A DNA stretch of 55,004 nucleotides from an uncultured Granulosicoccus sp. (GCA_937991945.1 CALKLO010000061.1:1-55004), one strand, 5' to 3'. Positions 8,730 through 17,959 are shown, numbered from the stretch's first letter. Notes: generated by a model not told the origin, from the letters alone. Numbers and translations are program-made.

Positions 8730-9104
8730 TAAACGTGACTCAAAAAATTTACCTTAAGTGTGTAGTCGTCCAGCAAATAGCGTACACATTTGGCAAATCT
8801 AAAGCTAAAACTGCAATTTAATTAGAATTAATTAACAATTATTGCTTTTTTTTAGCTATTTCAACCCATTTTTTAGTTTGAGAGGCTCTCTTAAACCTCA
8901 CAAGCTGTTAAGAACTTAACTGTGAAGCGTTGTGTCTTAAATTATTCGGATGAGTCATACTATGCGGGTATACGGTAGAAAGAGCCCTCTGGAATGAGCG
9001 GCTTTTCGTAGCCATTGCCGTTGCAAGAAGTGTATGCAACCGACAAAAATGGAATCCCGAAGGTTGTGCTGTTAATTTTACTTAGTATTTAGGGGGTGAC
9101 TCAG
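8730..9104. promoter_or_regulatory. AT-rich divergent control region between the histone-like gene and csrA
   Basis: This 375-base gap holds no gene I can support. Bases about 8800-8880 are strongly AT-rich with A and T tracts, as expected for promoter/UP elements of the leftward histone-like gene. A nested dyad lies at 8898-8925. A short inverted repeat GTTGCA...TGCAAC is at 9020-9040 within the presumed csrA leader. AGGGGG at 9091-9096 is the csrA ribosome binding site. I could not assign a convincing -35/-10 pair for either gene. Confidence 0.5.
8898..8925. promoter_or_regulatory. Nested inverted repeat, possible operator
   Basis: Inner arms GTTAAG (8907-8912) and CTTAAC (8915-8920) are separated by AA. 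They are flanked by outer arms TCACA (8898-8902) and TGTGA (8921-8925); the four bases AGCT on the left make the outer pair asymmetric. It lies in the divergent spacer between the histone-like gene and csrA. It could be a transcription factor site or a leader hairpin; there is no direct evidence for a partner. Confidence 0.35.
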
Positions 9105-9326
9105 ATGTTGATTCTGAGCAGAAGGACTGACGAATCAATTGTGATCGGGGATGAAGTAACAATCACCATTCTCAGTGTTAAAGGAAAGCAGGTGCGAATT
9201 GGGATTACTGCACCACCCGATGTAAGTGTTCATCGAGAAGAAATTTACCAACGCATACAGGCAGGAGATCCTGCAGAGGGTGAAGTCGTAGAGAGTGTCG
9301 ACGAAACACCTTCTGAACCTGAGTAA
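9105..9326 (+). CDS. csrA: Carbon storage regulator, RNA-binding translational regulator
   Basis: CsrA/RsmA is a homodimer that binds GGA motifs in mRNA leaders and changes translation and stability. The 73-aa product starts [12 protein letters not shown], with the usual core [17 protein letters not shown] and the RNA-contacting segment [12 protein letters not shown]. The ATG at 9105 is chosen because AGGGGG lies eight bases upstream and the family starts at this Met; an in-frame GTG at 9096 overlaps that ribosome binding site. The acidic C-terminal tail is somewhat longer than in the 61-aa E. coli protein. It is followed by a strong hairpin terminator. No tRNA-Ser cluster follows it, unlike in many gammaproteobacteria. 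Confidence 0.97.
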   Translation: MLILSRRTDESIVIGDEVTITILSVKGKQVRIGITAPPDVSVHREEIYQRIQAGDPAEGEVVESVDETPSEPE

Positions 9327-9371
9327 TAGCTTTGTAGTGCCTTCCGATTTTTTTCAGTTCTATTGTTTGTA

Positions 9372-9401
9372 AAGTAGCGCAGCTGAAATGCTGCGCTACT
9401 T
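9372..9401. terminator. Bidirectional hairpin terminator between csrA and the M16 protease
   Basis: A perfect 12-bp stem (AAGTAGCGCAGC at 9372-9383 and its complement at 9390-9401) with the 6-base loop TGAAAT. It lies between the convergent ends of csrA and the M16 protease. The left flank is A/T-rich, but neither side has a long T tract, so termination strength is uncertain. Confidence 0.7.
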
Positions 9402-9425
9402 ATGTCCTTACATTACCAACATTGA

Positions 9426-12353
9426 CTATAAGGCGTGCTTTTCTAGCCCTAACGCCGCAACTTCGCTATCTTTTGCGTTGTTTTCATTGGTTACTACTCC
9501 CGTACTCGCCTTGCTAGGGTCAAAATACGTCTGGCCAATGCGCTTCAGATCATCTAAGGATACATTGAGGATTCGTTGCCTGAACAAACGGCGACGCTCA
9601 GCAGTCCGATCAAATAGTTCTGCTTGAAACGTACTACGTGCTTCACCAGCGGGTGAGCCAGGCTTATCGATACCACTCATTACATTAAGAATAGCTTCTT
9701 CTAATTCTCGTTCTTCATGCTTGTGATTCTGCAGCCATTCAATGGACGCATCGAAGTCAGCCAACGTTTCAGCTAATCGAGGGTCGCGATAGCTGTAGAA
9801 GCGGAAAGAGGCCGTATCTGAATCGTGAGAGGCTCCTCCACCATACGCTCCACCCGTTTCTCTTATTGCACGATGTAAAAAGCCATTTCGTAAATAGGGT
9901 CCCAGAACCGCAAGTGCTGCTGAATCTTCATGGGATGCAGGCACTGTTGGATAGGCCATAGAGCTGAAATTGACTTCTGTACTGGTAGTCCATAATTGCT
10001 TTACTTGCTCTCGAACGGGAGCTGGAGAGAAAGCATTAAACGAATCGACTACTGGGCTACTACCAAACGATGTCGCCATGCTTTGTAGTACGGGGGAGAC
10101 GTTTTCTTCTTCGGCAACAACCATGAACTGCCTAGGGGCTGATTTCATAATGTTATGAATAGTCGCCAATTTTTCGCACAACTCATTTAGTGCAGTTTTT
10201 TGCTCAAGCGAATCATCCAGAGCCTTCAAGGCCTTTATGCCGGCAAGGCCATTGAGCTCATGGGATAGACGTATGGTTGGACTCATTCCGCTTGCCGCTG
10301 CCATCATAGCCAGCATGTGTCCACTACCCGTAACGCTTTGTTCCCGCCCAGCACGTGATTGAGAAACGAGTTCTTTGATGCGGGCAGTTTCATCGAATCG
10401 TAAGTTTGCCAAGGTATCTAACATGAGTTGTGACAGCGAATCGGTGTTTCTCAGTAGGGCTTTGCCTCGCACTACCATGTAGCCTTTAACGTTTTGCTCG
10501 TCATCGACTGCACCACGCTGCATCACATAGGTGCCAATGCCGCCGGTGACTGCGGCTAAGGTCGATTGCGTAGTCAAGTAGTCACGACCACCAGAACCGA
10601 CTTCACCAGCAAAGCTGGTATATAAAGGCAGCACAGCCTGTAGCTCTGGCTCTAGCTGGGGTAGTTCTACCACGACATGCTGATAGACAATGCCGTTGGT
10701 ACCTTGCGAGAAGAGAGTTGCAGGCGCGCCTTCAATCACAGTGCTTTCGGAGGTGGGTATATACATGTCTGCAGGCACATCTTCCAATGTGACCTTAGGC
10801 AGTATTTCTGGATCGTCTTGTTGAGTCTGTCGCTCTTCTAACGCTTTAGCTCGATCAACAATACGTTGAGCGTCGTCATCTGAGAGCATCGACTTCATCT
10901 TAGCGAGTCGTGCAGTTTCAGCGTTGTTACGTCGCTCGCTGATGCTTGCGTCAGGAGCCATCGTTAACGTTACGCGATGGGAGTTCTCAAGGAGCAGTTC
11001 TTTTACAAGGTTGGCAATAAAGTTGGGTTCTTCAGCTGCGATGCGCAAACGCTCAAGGGCTGGATCCAAATCAATCGCTGCGAGCGTGTCGCCGCGTTGC
11101 ATGGCCGATGATAATCCGCTGAGTACTAACTGCAAGCCGAATGGCATGCCATCGCCACGAATTTCTCGCTGACTCATTTCTAACTGGTGTAGTACCGCTT
11201 CAACTTGCTCTTGCGGGACTCCGTCTTTGGCAACAGACTTCAGAACGTCCATAACCAACGCTTCGACTGCTTCTGTCTGATCAGGGTTTGAACCTTCAAG
11301 TCCACAAGCAAACACCATCTCACGGGCGCTATCTTCAAGACCGCACAGGGGTGAAGGTGAATTTCCTAAATCACTTTGTTCCAATGCACGCATTAAGGGC
11401 GACGCACTATTATCGAGCAAAACACTCGACAGAAGATGGGATCGAAGGCGGTCGTCTAGATCAACGCTCTCACCGAGTAACCAACCAACAACAATGTGTG
11501 TTTTGTCGGTTGTCTCTTCTTCTTGTGTCGCATAGGCTTCTTGAACTCGCATGGGCGAGTGGTAGCGTTTGGCAGGTTCTACCTGAATAGTGCGGTCCAA
11601 TTTTTCAAAGCGTTTTAAAACCTGCTCTTGAAAACGTCCCTGCAGTTCATCAGGTGCGATGTCCCCGTATGTCATGAATACCGCATTAGAAGGATGATAG
11701 TGAGTGTCATAAAACGACTTTAGCTGCTCATAGCTCAGGTCAGGAATGTCCTCAGGGTCACCGCCACTATTAAAGTGATAGGTATTATTGGGAAACAAGT
11801 GCTTGCTTAGCGTTTGCCAGAGCATACTGGTCGGTGAGCTCATCGCACCTTTCATTTCATTAAATACAACGCCTTTGAACACTAAGTCGCTATTAGGATC
11901 GTCAGCTTGTTCGAATTCAACTCGATGTCCTTCCTGAGCGAAATCAAGTTCGTGTAGTCGGGAGAAAAAGACAGCATCCAGATAGACGTCCAGCAGGTTG
12001 AAATAATCCTTACGGTTTTGGCTCGCAAACGGGTAAGCGGTCCAATCACTGGATGTAAACGCATTCATGAAGGTATTCAGGGATCGACGGATCATCATGA
12101 AGAACGGATCGCGAACTGGGTACTTTTCACTACCACACAGCACAGTATGCTCAAGAATGTGGGCAACACCCGTAGAGTCTGTTGGCACCGTGCGCAGCCC
12201 AACGAGAAAGACATTCTCAGGGTTGTCAGTGGCTAAATGTACGTGAGGGACGCCTGTGGCCGTATGGCGGAACTCGTGGACATCAATATCCAGGGATTGG
12301 ATATGCTCGCTTCGGACGTGAGTAAAAGCTGGGTGGCTGACCGGCATATTCAT
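9426..12353 (-). CDS. M16C-family zinc metalloprotease (presequence protease PreP type)
   Basis: A 975-aa insulinase-family peptidase expected to degrade peptides inside a closed two-half chamber. The inverted zinc motif HILEH is at residues 65-69 (His65, Glu68, His69), followed by TVLCGSEKYPVRDPF, typical of the M16C/PreP branch. VVFNEMKGAM supplies the distal Glu. The rest is the pseudo-symmetric inactive half, with the late YGGGASHDSDTASFRFYSYRDP segment that contacts substrate. There is no signal peptide, so it is probably cytoplasmic. The ATG at 12353 follows AGGAG by about twelve bases. It is convergent with csrA and divergent from the pilin-ankyrin gene. Confidence 0.92.
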   Translation of the reverse strand: MNMPVSHPAFTHVRSEHIQSLDIDVHEFRHTATGVPHVHLATDNPENVFLVGLRTVPTDSTGVAHILEHTVLCGSEKYPVRDPFFMMIRRSLNTFMNAFTSSDWTAYPFASQNRKDYFNLLDVYLDAVFFSRLHELDFAQEGHRVEFEQADDPNSDLVFKGVVFNEMKGAMSSPTSMLWQTLSKHLFPNNTYHFNSGGDPEDIPDLSYEQLKSFYDTHYHPSNAVFMTYGDIAPDELQGRFQEQVLKRFEKLDRTIQVEPAKRYHSPMRVQEAYATQEEETTDKTHIVVGWLLGESVDLDDRLRSHLLSSVLLDNSASPLMRALEQSDLGNSPSPLCGLEDSAREMVFACGLEGSNPDQTEAVEALVMDVLKSVAKDGVPQEQVEAVLHQLEMSQREIRGDGMPFGLQLVLSGLSSAMQRGDTLAAIDLDPALERLRIAAEEPNFIANLVKELLLENSHRVTLTMAPDASISERRNNAETARLAKMKSMLSDDDAQRIVDRAKALEERQTQQDDPEILPKVTLEDVPADMYIPTSESTVIEGAPATLFSQGTNGIVYQHVVVELPQLEPELQAVLPLYTSFAGEVGSGGRDYLTTQSTLAAVTGGIGTYVMQRGAVDDEQNVKGYMVVRGKALLRNTDSLSQLMLDTLANLRFDETARIKELVSQSRAGREQSVTGSGHMLAMMAAASGMSPTIRLSHELNGLAGIKALKALDDSLEQKTALNELCEKLATIHNIMKSAPRQFMVVAEEENVSPVLQSMATSFGSSPVVDSFNAFSPAPVREQVKQLWTTSTEVNFSSMAYPTVPASHEDSAALAVLGPYLRNGFLHRAIRETGGAYGGGASHDSDTASFRFYSYRDPRLAETLADFDASIEWLQNHKHEERELEEAILNVMSGIDKPGSPAGEARSTFQAELFDRTAERRRLFRQRILNVSLDDLKRIGQTYFDPSKASTGVVTNENNAKDSEVAALGLEKHAL

Positions 12354-12554
12354 TATTAAATCGGACTCCTGGAGTGGGGGGCATTCATAGTGTGATCGGT
12401 TTCAATCAGGTGTACTTTAGCTGACCGTGGTGGCAAATGAATTGCCAACCCGACCATCAAGAGTGGGGTGTTTATTGTCGATACGCAAGCTGAAGGGACA
12501 TGGTTTTTGATCTTTTAGTTCCTACATTCAACGTCTGCGAGCTGTAACAATCCA

Positions 12555-13841
12555 GTGAAATTGCTAATCATAGTGTTCGCCATGCTGGCAACGGGTGCCG
12601 GCGCTGTACATAGTTGGTATGCGAAAAACCAATATGTACAGGCCGCCATGCTGTCTGAAGGCTTTCGCCTCGTGCAGCCAATAAAGAATCGAGTGTCAGA
12701 TTACTTAATCGAACATGGCAGACTTCCCAGCGAACACAACGAACTCAATCTTCCTGAAGCGAGTGATATTTTTGGAACTTCGGTTAGAAGTGTAGCCATT
12801 CAGCAGGGCGGTGTCCTGCATGTCCGATTTGGCAATGAAGTTGAGAGCCAATCGATGGTTTTCACACCTAGGGTCAGCCCACGCAGTGGGTACGTTTACT
12901 GGCGATGTACCAGCGATTCAATTACCCGAGGCGTGCTTGAAAAGCTCCGGCCGTCTTGTAACTACCAGCCAAGCAGTTCGCAAAGCCATTTGATGGGCTC
13001 TGTGGCGTCAGGTGACATCCCTCAATTGAGTTACTGGTTGTCTCAGGGCGCTAACCTGAACCTGATGGTTCATGGCGTCACGCCACTGATGCTAGCGGTC
13101 GCCAATCAAGATCTTGAGCTGAGTAAAAGCTTGTTGAGTTTAGGCGCTGATCCTAATCTGAGCGCGAAGAACTACGATGGCTATACGGCGTTAATTATGG
13201 CGCTAAAGGCAGGTGATGCAGATTTGGTGCGTCTGCTGCTGGAAAACGGCGCTTCGGTGCTCGTAGCTGATCATCACGGGCAGCTGCCAGAACAGCACGC
13301 CAAATATGCAGATAGCCGTGCTCACAATGAGCTGTATACCTTTTTAATACAGGGTGCGCTTAACCCGCAGTTCGCCTCGCATCCTGCACAATCATCCCAT
13401 CGTGCTGATCCGCGGTTCGGGCAGGGGGCTACGCTCCTGACTCAGACGAACTCCCACATTGTCCGAAGTCCGTTGGAGGTAGCCATTGTGGCTGACGAAA
13501 CACAGATAGCCAAAGAGCTTATCGATCAAGGCGCGTCAATTAACGCGTACACATCAACTCGATCAAGGCCATTAATCGAGGCCAGCAAGCGAGGTAATGT
13601 GTTGTTGGTCAGCTATCTGTTATCCAAAGGGGCTGATATCAACGCTACCGATTCCATGGGGCGAAGTGCCTATTTGGCTGCTGTGGGTGCAGGGCATGAA
13701 CAGCTTGCCGCAGCCCTCGTGGTGACGGGGGCAGATTCACGGGTGAGCGACGTGAATGGTGTGGACGCGGTCTTTATGGGAAGGAGTCGAAACCTATCGG
13801 CCAAGAGTGCTCGTTGGCGGCTTATCGCAACCAACGAGTAG
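12555..13841 (+). CDS. Type IV pilin-like domain fused to ankyrin repeats
   Basis: A 428-aa protein with a GTG start. Residues 1-20 form one hydrophobic helix. Residues about 22-137 match a type IVa pilin globular domain in layout: YVQAAMLSEGFRLVQPIK, a YLIEHGRLPS turn, VRSVAIQQGGVLHVRFG strands, and a C-terminal disulfide loop YVYWRC...LRPSC. The prepilin peptidase signature (G/FTLIE) is missing, so it is unlikely to be processed as a normal pilin. From about 143 to 415 there are at least six ankyrin repeats (GVTPLMLAVANQDLELSKSLLSLGADPN-like units). It is probably membrane-anchored with the repeats outside the cytoplasm. The function is unknown. Confidence 0.8.
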   Translation: MKLLIIVFAMLATGAGAVHSWYAKNQYVQAAMLSEGFRLVQPIKNRVSDYLIEHGRLPSEHNELNLPEASDIFGTSVRSVAIQQGGVLHVRFGNEVESQSMVFTPRVSPRSGYVYWRCTSDSITRGVLEKLRPSCNYQPSSSQSHLMGSVASGDIPQLSYWLSQGANLNLMVHGVTPLMLAVANQDLELSKSLLSLGADPNLSAKNYDGYTALIMALKAGDADLVRLLLENGASVLVADHHGQLPEQHAKYADSRAHNELYTFLIQGALNPQFASHPAQSSHRADPRFGQGATLLTQTNSHIVRSPLEVAIVADETQIAKELIDQGASINAYTSTRSRPLIEASKRGNVLLVSYLLSKGADINATDSMGRSAYLAAVGAGHEQLAAALVVTGADSRVSDVNGVDAVFMGRSRNLSAKSARWRLIATNE

Positions 13842-13862
13842 GCAAATTATGAGCGTTGCCTG

Positions 13863-15449
13863 TTAGTCCAGCTTAAGTGTGCCCATTAATGACGGGTTAC
13901 TGCTAGTGCCATCGACATCGCTGTCTTGTCTGGCAGGGTGTTTCCAACCCCATTTTGAATCCCGAGCGTCGCCGCCATCGTCGTCATTGATTTGTAGTTC
14001 AAAGCCAAAGGCTTCATCGGTATCGATACCCGCTGAAGAGAGCCTGATACGCAACTCATAGACATCTTGTTCGTAGCGCGCTCTACGGATGCCGCGAGGA
14101 CCAATTCCAGGCCCTGTCGCGAATAGGACGTTTAGCCCTTCAGCAGAGTTGCTGCCTGCGACATCACCACTAGTGGCTGATCGCTTGTCTACCCCTGCGA
14201 GCTGAACCGGAAAGATGTGATGGAAGTCATCGCTTCCGTATTGGGTGCTTTTGCTGTTATCTCCGTCGAAAAACATCTCTAAGCTATCGTCTTCAGTCAG
14301 CTCGCTTAGTGAGTCACGGTTCCTGTCGCCATTGTCGTCTACAACGACAACGATATAAAGGTAGGTGCCATCGTGCATAGCAGCCCAACGTCGATACGGT
14401 GCCAGGCTTGTTTCTTCAGCATCGATGTCAATCATCAGGTTTTCGATGACCAAGGGTGCGCCACTGCCATCGGTTTGGATTGCTGCTGCCCATTCACCCG
14501 TTAGGTTGTAATTGGTATCCATCGTCACACCCAGCCCATCAATAGTCGGTGCGGCTGAAGTGGCTATGCGTGGAACAACGGTATCGACTACAACGGGCTC
14601 TGATGTTGATTCACTGTCAGTTACTTCGTCTTCGTCGGCATCGCTTGTCTGCGATGAATCAGTCGACTCGCTATCCGAATCAGTGGTTGCATCATCGCTA
14701 TCTGATGACGAGGATTCCGACGTTGTTGATGTGTCAGCTACGGTTGATGAATCAGTGTCTGGGTTTGTACTGTCACTGGCATCACTAGTGTCTTGCGATG
14801 ATGTCGTTGAGCTATCGGTTTCAGAAGTATCCGTGCTGGACGTTTGCGCAGATGACGTCGTCAGCTCTTGTGAGTCGCTAGTTGCTGACGCTGTATCTGT
14901 ATCGTCATTAGCCGGTGTGCTGCTTTGCTCTGAGTTGGCATCGTCTGCCGAATTCTCGTTTTCAATGGGTGCGGGTGCGGTAAAAGGGTCGGTGCCGTTT
15001 TCACGTTCTTGCAAGTTAGACGTGCCGTCGTTATCGGTGTCTATGTTGGTGTCGTAGTCCGTGCTAGACGTGGTGTTCACCATACCGTCGGCGGTCACTT
15101 CCAAGGTTTGCTCTAGCTGAGCTAATGGCAGTTCGCGTCCATCGAGAGTTTCGCGCCAAGTAACGGTTGCCGAAAACGCTGTACCTGGAGTCACGTTGAT
15201 AGTGCCGCTCCAAGCGTTACCTTCACCTTTTTGCATGCTGACGCTTTCGCCAGTGGAGAGCAGTATCGTTGGACTCAGGTTGTTACTGTCCAATGCTCCC
15301 GAATTTAACAGGACTTGAGGAAGTCCGATGGATACCGCAGGGCTAGCATCTAGGGTTGTTACGCTACCGCCGCTAGAGCAGGCAGATATAAAGAGTGCGC
15401 CTAAGATACTCAGTGGCGTCACTAACGATGATGTGTTGGTAGTTTTCAT
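13863..15449 (-). CDS. Lipoprotein with Ca-binding motif, Ser/Thr/Asp linker and CBM9-like domain
   Basis: A lipobox (ISAC, Cys24) follows a short signal peptide, so it is a lipoprotein. An N-terminal beta domain is followed by a thrombospondin-3-like calcium motif (TDTDNDGTSNLQERENGTDPF region, about 133-157). A roughly 120-residue acidic Ser/Thr/Asp linker comes next. The C-terminal about 220 residues resemble family 9 carbohydrate-binding-like domains (PTIDG start, DGTYLYIVVVVDDN, DDSLEMFFDGDN). It may bind a glycan outside the cell; no catalytic domain is visible. The gene lies 11 bases behind the 15461-16102 gene, so the two form an operon. AGGG upstream supports the ATG at 15449. Confidence 0.75.
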   Translation of the reverse strand: MKTTNTSSLVTPLSILGALFISACSSGGSVTTLDASPAVSIGLPQVLLNSGALDSNNLSPTILLSTGESVSMQKGEGNAWSGTINVTPGTAFSATVTWRETLDGRELPLAQLEQTLEVTADGMVNTTSSTDYDTNIDTDNDGTSNLQERENGTDPFTAPAPIENENSADDANSEQSSTPANDDTDTASATSDSQELTTSSAQTSSTDTSETDSSTTSSQDTSDASDSTNPDTDSSTVADTSTTSESSSSDSDDATTDSDSESTDSSQTSDADEDEVTDSESTSEPVVVDTVVPRIATSAAPTIDGLGVTMDTNYNLTGEWAAAIQTDGSGAPLVIENLMIDIDAEETSLAPYRRWAAMHDGTYLYIVVVVDDNGDRNRDSLSELTEDDSLEMFFDGDNSKSTQYGSDDFHHIFPVQLAGVDKRSATSGDVAGSNSAEGLNVLFATGPGIGPRGIRRARYEQDVYELRIRLSSAGIDTDEAFGFELQINDDDGGDARDSKWGWKHPARQDSDVDGTSSNPSLMGTLKLD

Positions 15450-15460
15450 AATCAGCGCCC

Positions 15461-16102
15461 TTACTGCAAGTTGAACGTCAGTGGAACCACTTGCGAATCG
15501 TCGCCACCACTACTCGCCATTGAAGCGAGAACGCCCGCTGCCAAAATGCCCAGTGTTACTTGCACCCAACGCTTTTGCAGTATTGAAGGTGCAGCTTCCT
15601 CGTTTGACGTAACGGGCGTTAATACAACTGATGCTTCTGGTGTTTCGGTGCTTGAAATTTTTGACGAGGCTTGCAAAGTTCTTTGGTATGGGTCGAATGC
15701 GAAGCCGCTGACCGTTCGATTGCCAGCATCGTCACGTGCTTGAACGTAATATTCCAGCGTACGAAGATCGGTATTGTCGGTGGGAATAGACACGCTGAAA
15801 TAGCCTGTATCGCCGAGTGCTTCCATGGGGGCAGGTGTAAACGGTAATTGCCCTTCACGGCGATAATAAAGAGTAGCGTCTTTAAGGAGTACGTCATCAA
15901 CGATTTGAACGGTGAACACTTGAGTGAAGTCTGCTTCGCCATCGGCCAGCTCTTCAAGCTCAATAACAGGACCCGTTAGGTCTATGCTCTGTGCTGATGC
16001 GCTGGTTAGCGAGATCACAGAAAATAGCAGGGCTACAAAGGATGCAAGCAACCTGCGCTTGGCAACGCCGCAAGATGAGCGTGCTGGTCTGACAACGTTC
16101 AT
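15461..16102 (-). CDS. Secreted Ig/FN3-like protein with C-terminal membrane segment
   Basis: A 213-aa protein, family not recognised. A signal peptide ends near SASAQS. One Ig/fibronectin-like beta domain follows (PVIELEELADG, DATLYYRREGQ, LEYYVQARDDAGNRTVSG), of the kind found in cell-surface or cargo-binding proteins. A hydrophobic helix near the C-terminus (VTLGILAAGVLASMASSGG) may anchor it. The start is ATG 16102, seven bases after GGAG; the frame's earlier TTG codon is not needed. It is co-transcribed with the CBM9-like lipoprotein downstream, which suggests a joint envelope function. Confidence 0.7.
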   Translation of the reverse strand: MNVVRPARSSCGVAKRRLLASFVALLFSVISLTSASAQSIDLTGPVIELEELADGEADFTQVFTVQIVDDVLLKDATLYYRREGQLPFTPAPMEALGDTGYFSVSIPTDNTDLRTLEYYVQARDDAGNRTVSGFAFDPYQRTLQASSKISSTETPEASVVLTPVTSNEEAAPSILQKRWVQVTLGILAAGVLASMASSGGDDSQVVPLTFNLQ

Positions 16103-16210
16103 CAACGAACTCCAGGAAAGAATGTTTGTCAGTATACGGAATCACAGCGCATAAGCCGTGATCAGTGCTGCGGTTCCCGCCAAGAGTCGGTAAATGGTCA
16201 AACAAATTAC

Positions 16211-17959
16211 ATGAAAAGAGCATCAATTCTCATGGCTTTGGTTGCCGCCATTGTGATTATGGTGATAGCTGCGAACCCTCGACCTGTGCTGTTTATCAAC
16301 GGCCATGTGCTCACTATGGATGCCGATTTTCCGGTTGCAGATGCACTCTTAGTGTCGGGTCAAACTATCGTGGAAGTCGGTCAAGAGGCCGATGTACGTG
16401 AAAATTTGCCCAAATTTACTCGCGTAATAGACTTGCAGGGGCAGAGCGTATTGCCTGGTTTTGTTGATGCTCATAGTCACTTTCCAAGCGCTGGGTTAAC
16501 CCAAACGGGGCTGGACTTAACACCGCCACCGGCAGGAAATGTTTCAACATTGCAACATCTTCAAAATCGGGTGCTTGAGGCAGCAAATTCTTCCTCAATG
16601 GGGGATTGGATAATCGGCTTTAACTATGATGACGCGTCTCTGGATATTGCTAGGCACCCCACGCGAGAAGAACTTGATGAGGTCGCGCCTGAGAATCCTG
16701 TGTACTTGTGGCACCGTTCTGGGCACATGGGGGTGGCGAATTCGTTGGCGCTTGAGATTCTGGGACATGAAGACACATCGACGTTTATCGTGAATCACTC
16801 GGCCCATCCGGGTCACTCTGATCATCCTGATAGAACTGTTAGTGGCCGCTTAACAGGGCTCTTACAGGAGGGCGCTGCACCCCCGATGAGTTTCTTGTTG
16901 CGTCAAGTTCCCCCAGGTCGATTATTTAAAGCCTTGTTAGCTGCACGTGATGAGTATTTAGTGGCTGGCGTCACCACCGCTCAAAATGGCTTTGCAGATT
17001 TTCCCAGTATGCGATTGTTGCGCTGGTCGCAACGTCTTGGATTGATTCCGCAACGGGTTGTTGTGTGGCCAGCTCATGACAAATTAGCTGATCGATTGGT
17101 ATTTGAAGCGTCACCGGCAGGCCACGCGAGCGCTGGTGCGGCACTAGCAAGCGCCTTGGGTTGGGGGGGCAACACCGCTGATTTTTCTATTTCAGCGCTA
17201 AAGCTGGTTGCTGATGGAAGTCCGCAAGGCAGAACAGCGTGGTTATCGGAGCCCTATTTGACCGCCCCTGCAGGTATTGATGGTGCTGAATATCGAGGCC
17301 ATCCTGCAATGCCAGCCGCCGACTTCAAGGCGTTAGTGTCGAGCTATCATCGCGCAGGGTTTCAATTGGCTATGCATGGCAATGGAGATGCCGCGATTGA
17401 TCTCATTATTCAAGCGGTTGCCGAGGCACAAGCTGAATTTACACGAACCGATGCGCGTCATATCGTGGTCCATGCGCAGGTCGTAAGGGCTGAGCAGTTG
17501 GAGGCCTTGGCAGAATTGGATATCAGTGTGACGTTTTTCCCCGCCCACACGTATTACTGGGGTGATTGGTATCGTTCATCCATATTGGGCGAGGCCCGCG
17601 CTAGGCAAATAAGTCCATTAGCCACGGCAGATGCTAAGGGCATTCGTTACTCGCTACATTCGGATGCGCCAGTGACGCCCATATCACCCTTAGACATTAT
17701 GTGGAGCGCGACGACCCGTACAACCTTGTCAGGGTTTGAGTTGGGCCCAGAATATCGCATTAGTCGCGAACGAGCGTTGCGTGCCCTGACCATAGACGCG
17801 GCTTGGCAGAATCACTTAGATCATGACAGGGGCTCGTTAGAGCCTGGCAAGCTGGCTGATTTCATTGTTCTCTCAGGTGACCCCTTAATAGAGCCCGATG
17901 TTCGAGATATTCGCATCAATCAGGTTTGGGTTGGTGGAAAACGTCGCTACCCGAAATAA
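16211..17959 (+). CDS. Amidohydrolase family 3 (YtcJ-like) metallohydrolase, membrane-anchored
   Basis: A 582-aa metal-dependent hydrolase of the amidohydrolase superfamily. Residues about 4-21 are hydrophobic, a signal peptide or anchor that places it in the periplasm. The small beta domain (LFINGHVLTMDADFPVADALLV) precedes metal-binding GFVDAHSHF (about residue 83). Later family motifs are LKLVADGSPQGRTAWL, HGNGDAAID, HAQVVRAEQ and YSLHSDAPVTPISP. The C-terminal LEPGKLADFIVLSGDP closes the sandwich domain. The substrate is unknown; the family often hydrolyses amide or ester bonds in small molecules. It is separated from the next gene by 182 bases with only a weak hairpin. Confidence 0.88.
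   Translation: MKRASILMALVAAIVIMVIAANPRPVLFINGHVLTMDADFPVADALLVSGQTIVEVGQEADVRENLPKFTRVIDLQGQSVLPGFVDAHSHFPSAGLTQTGLDLTPPPAGNVSTLQHLQNRVLEAANSSSMGDWIIGFNYDDASLDIARHPTREELDEVAPENPVYLWHRSGHMGVANSLALEILGHEDTSTFIVNHSAHPGHSDHPDRTVSGRLTGLLQEGAAPPMSFLLRQVPPGRLFKALLAARDEYLVAGVTTAQNGFADFPSMRLLRWSQRLGLIPQRVVVWPAHDKLADRLVFEASPAGHASAGAALASALGWGGNTADFSISALKLVADGSPQGRTAWLSEPYLTAPAGIDGAEYRGHPAMPAADFKALVSSYHRAGFQLAMHGNGDAAIDLIIQAVAEAQAEFTRTDARHIVVHAQVVRAEQLEALAELDISVTFFPAHTYYWGDWYRSSILGEARARQISPLATADAKGIRYSLHSDAPVTPISPLDIMWSATTRTTLSGFELGPEYRISRERALRALTIDAAWQNHLDHDRGSLEPGKLADFIVLSGDPLIEPDVRDIRINQVWVGGKRRYPK

Noticed and set aside
8241-8757. Rightward open frames over the histone-like gene giving hydrophobic Leu/Phe/Ala repeats
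   Set aside because: They are shadows of the 57-bp coding repeat on the opposite strand; the Lys/Ala/Pro frame has the proper start region and composition of a known protein type.
8940-9104. GGA motifs in the csrA leader as CsrA autoregulatory sites
   Set aside because: GGA occurs at 8948, 8991 and 9051, but at that density chance is enough. None sits in a clear hairpin loop or in the ribosome binding site.
14512-15057. A 181-codon rightward frame rich in Ser/Val
   Set aside because: It is antisense to the Ser/Thr/Asp linker of the lipoprotein, where biased codons open the other strand. No ribosome binding site or recognisable motif.
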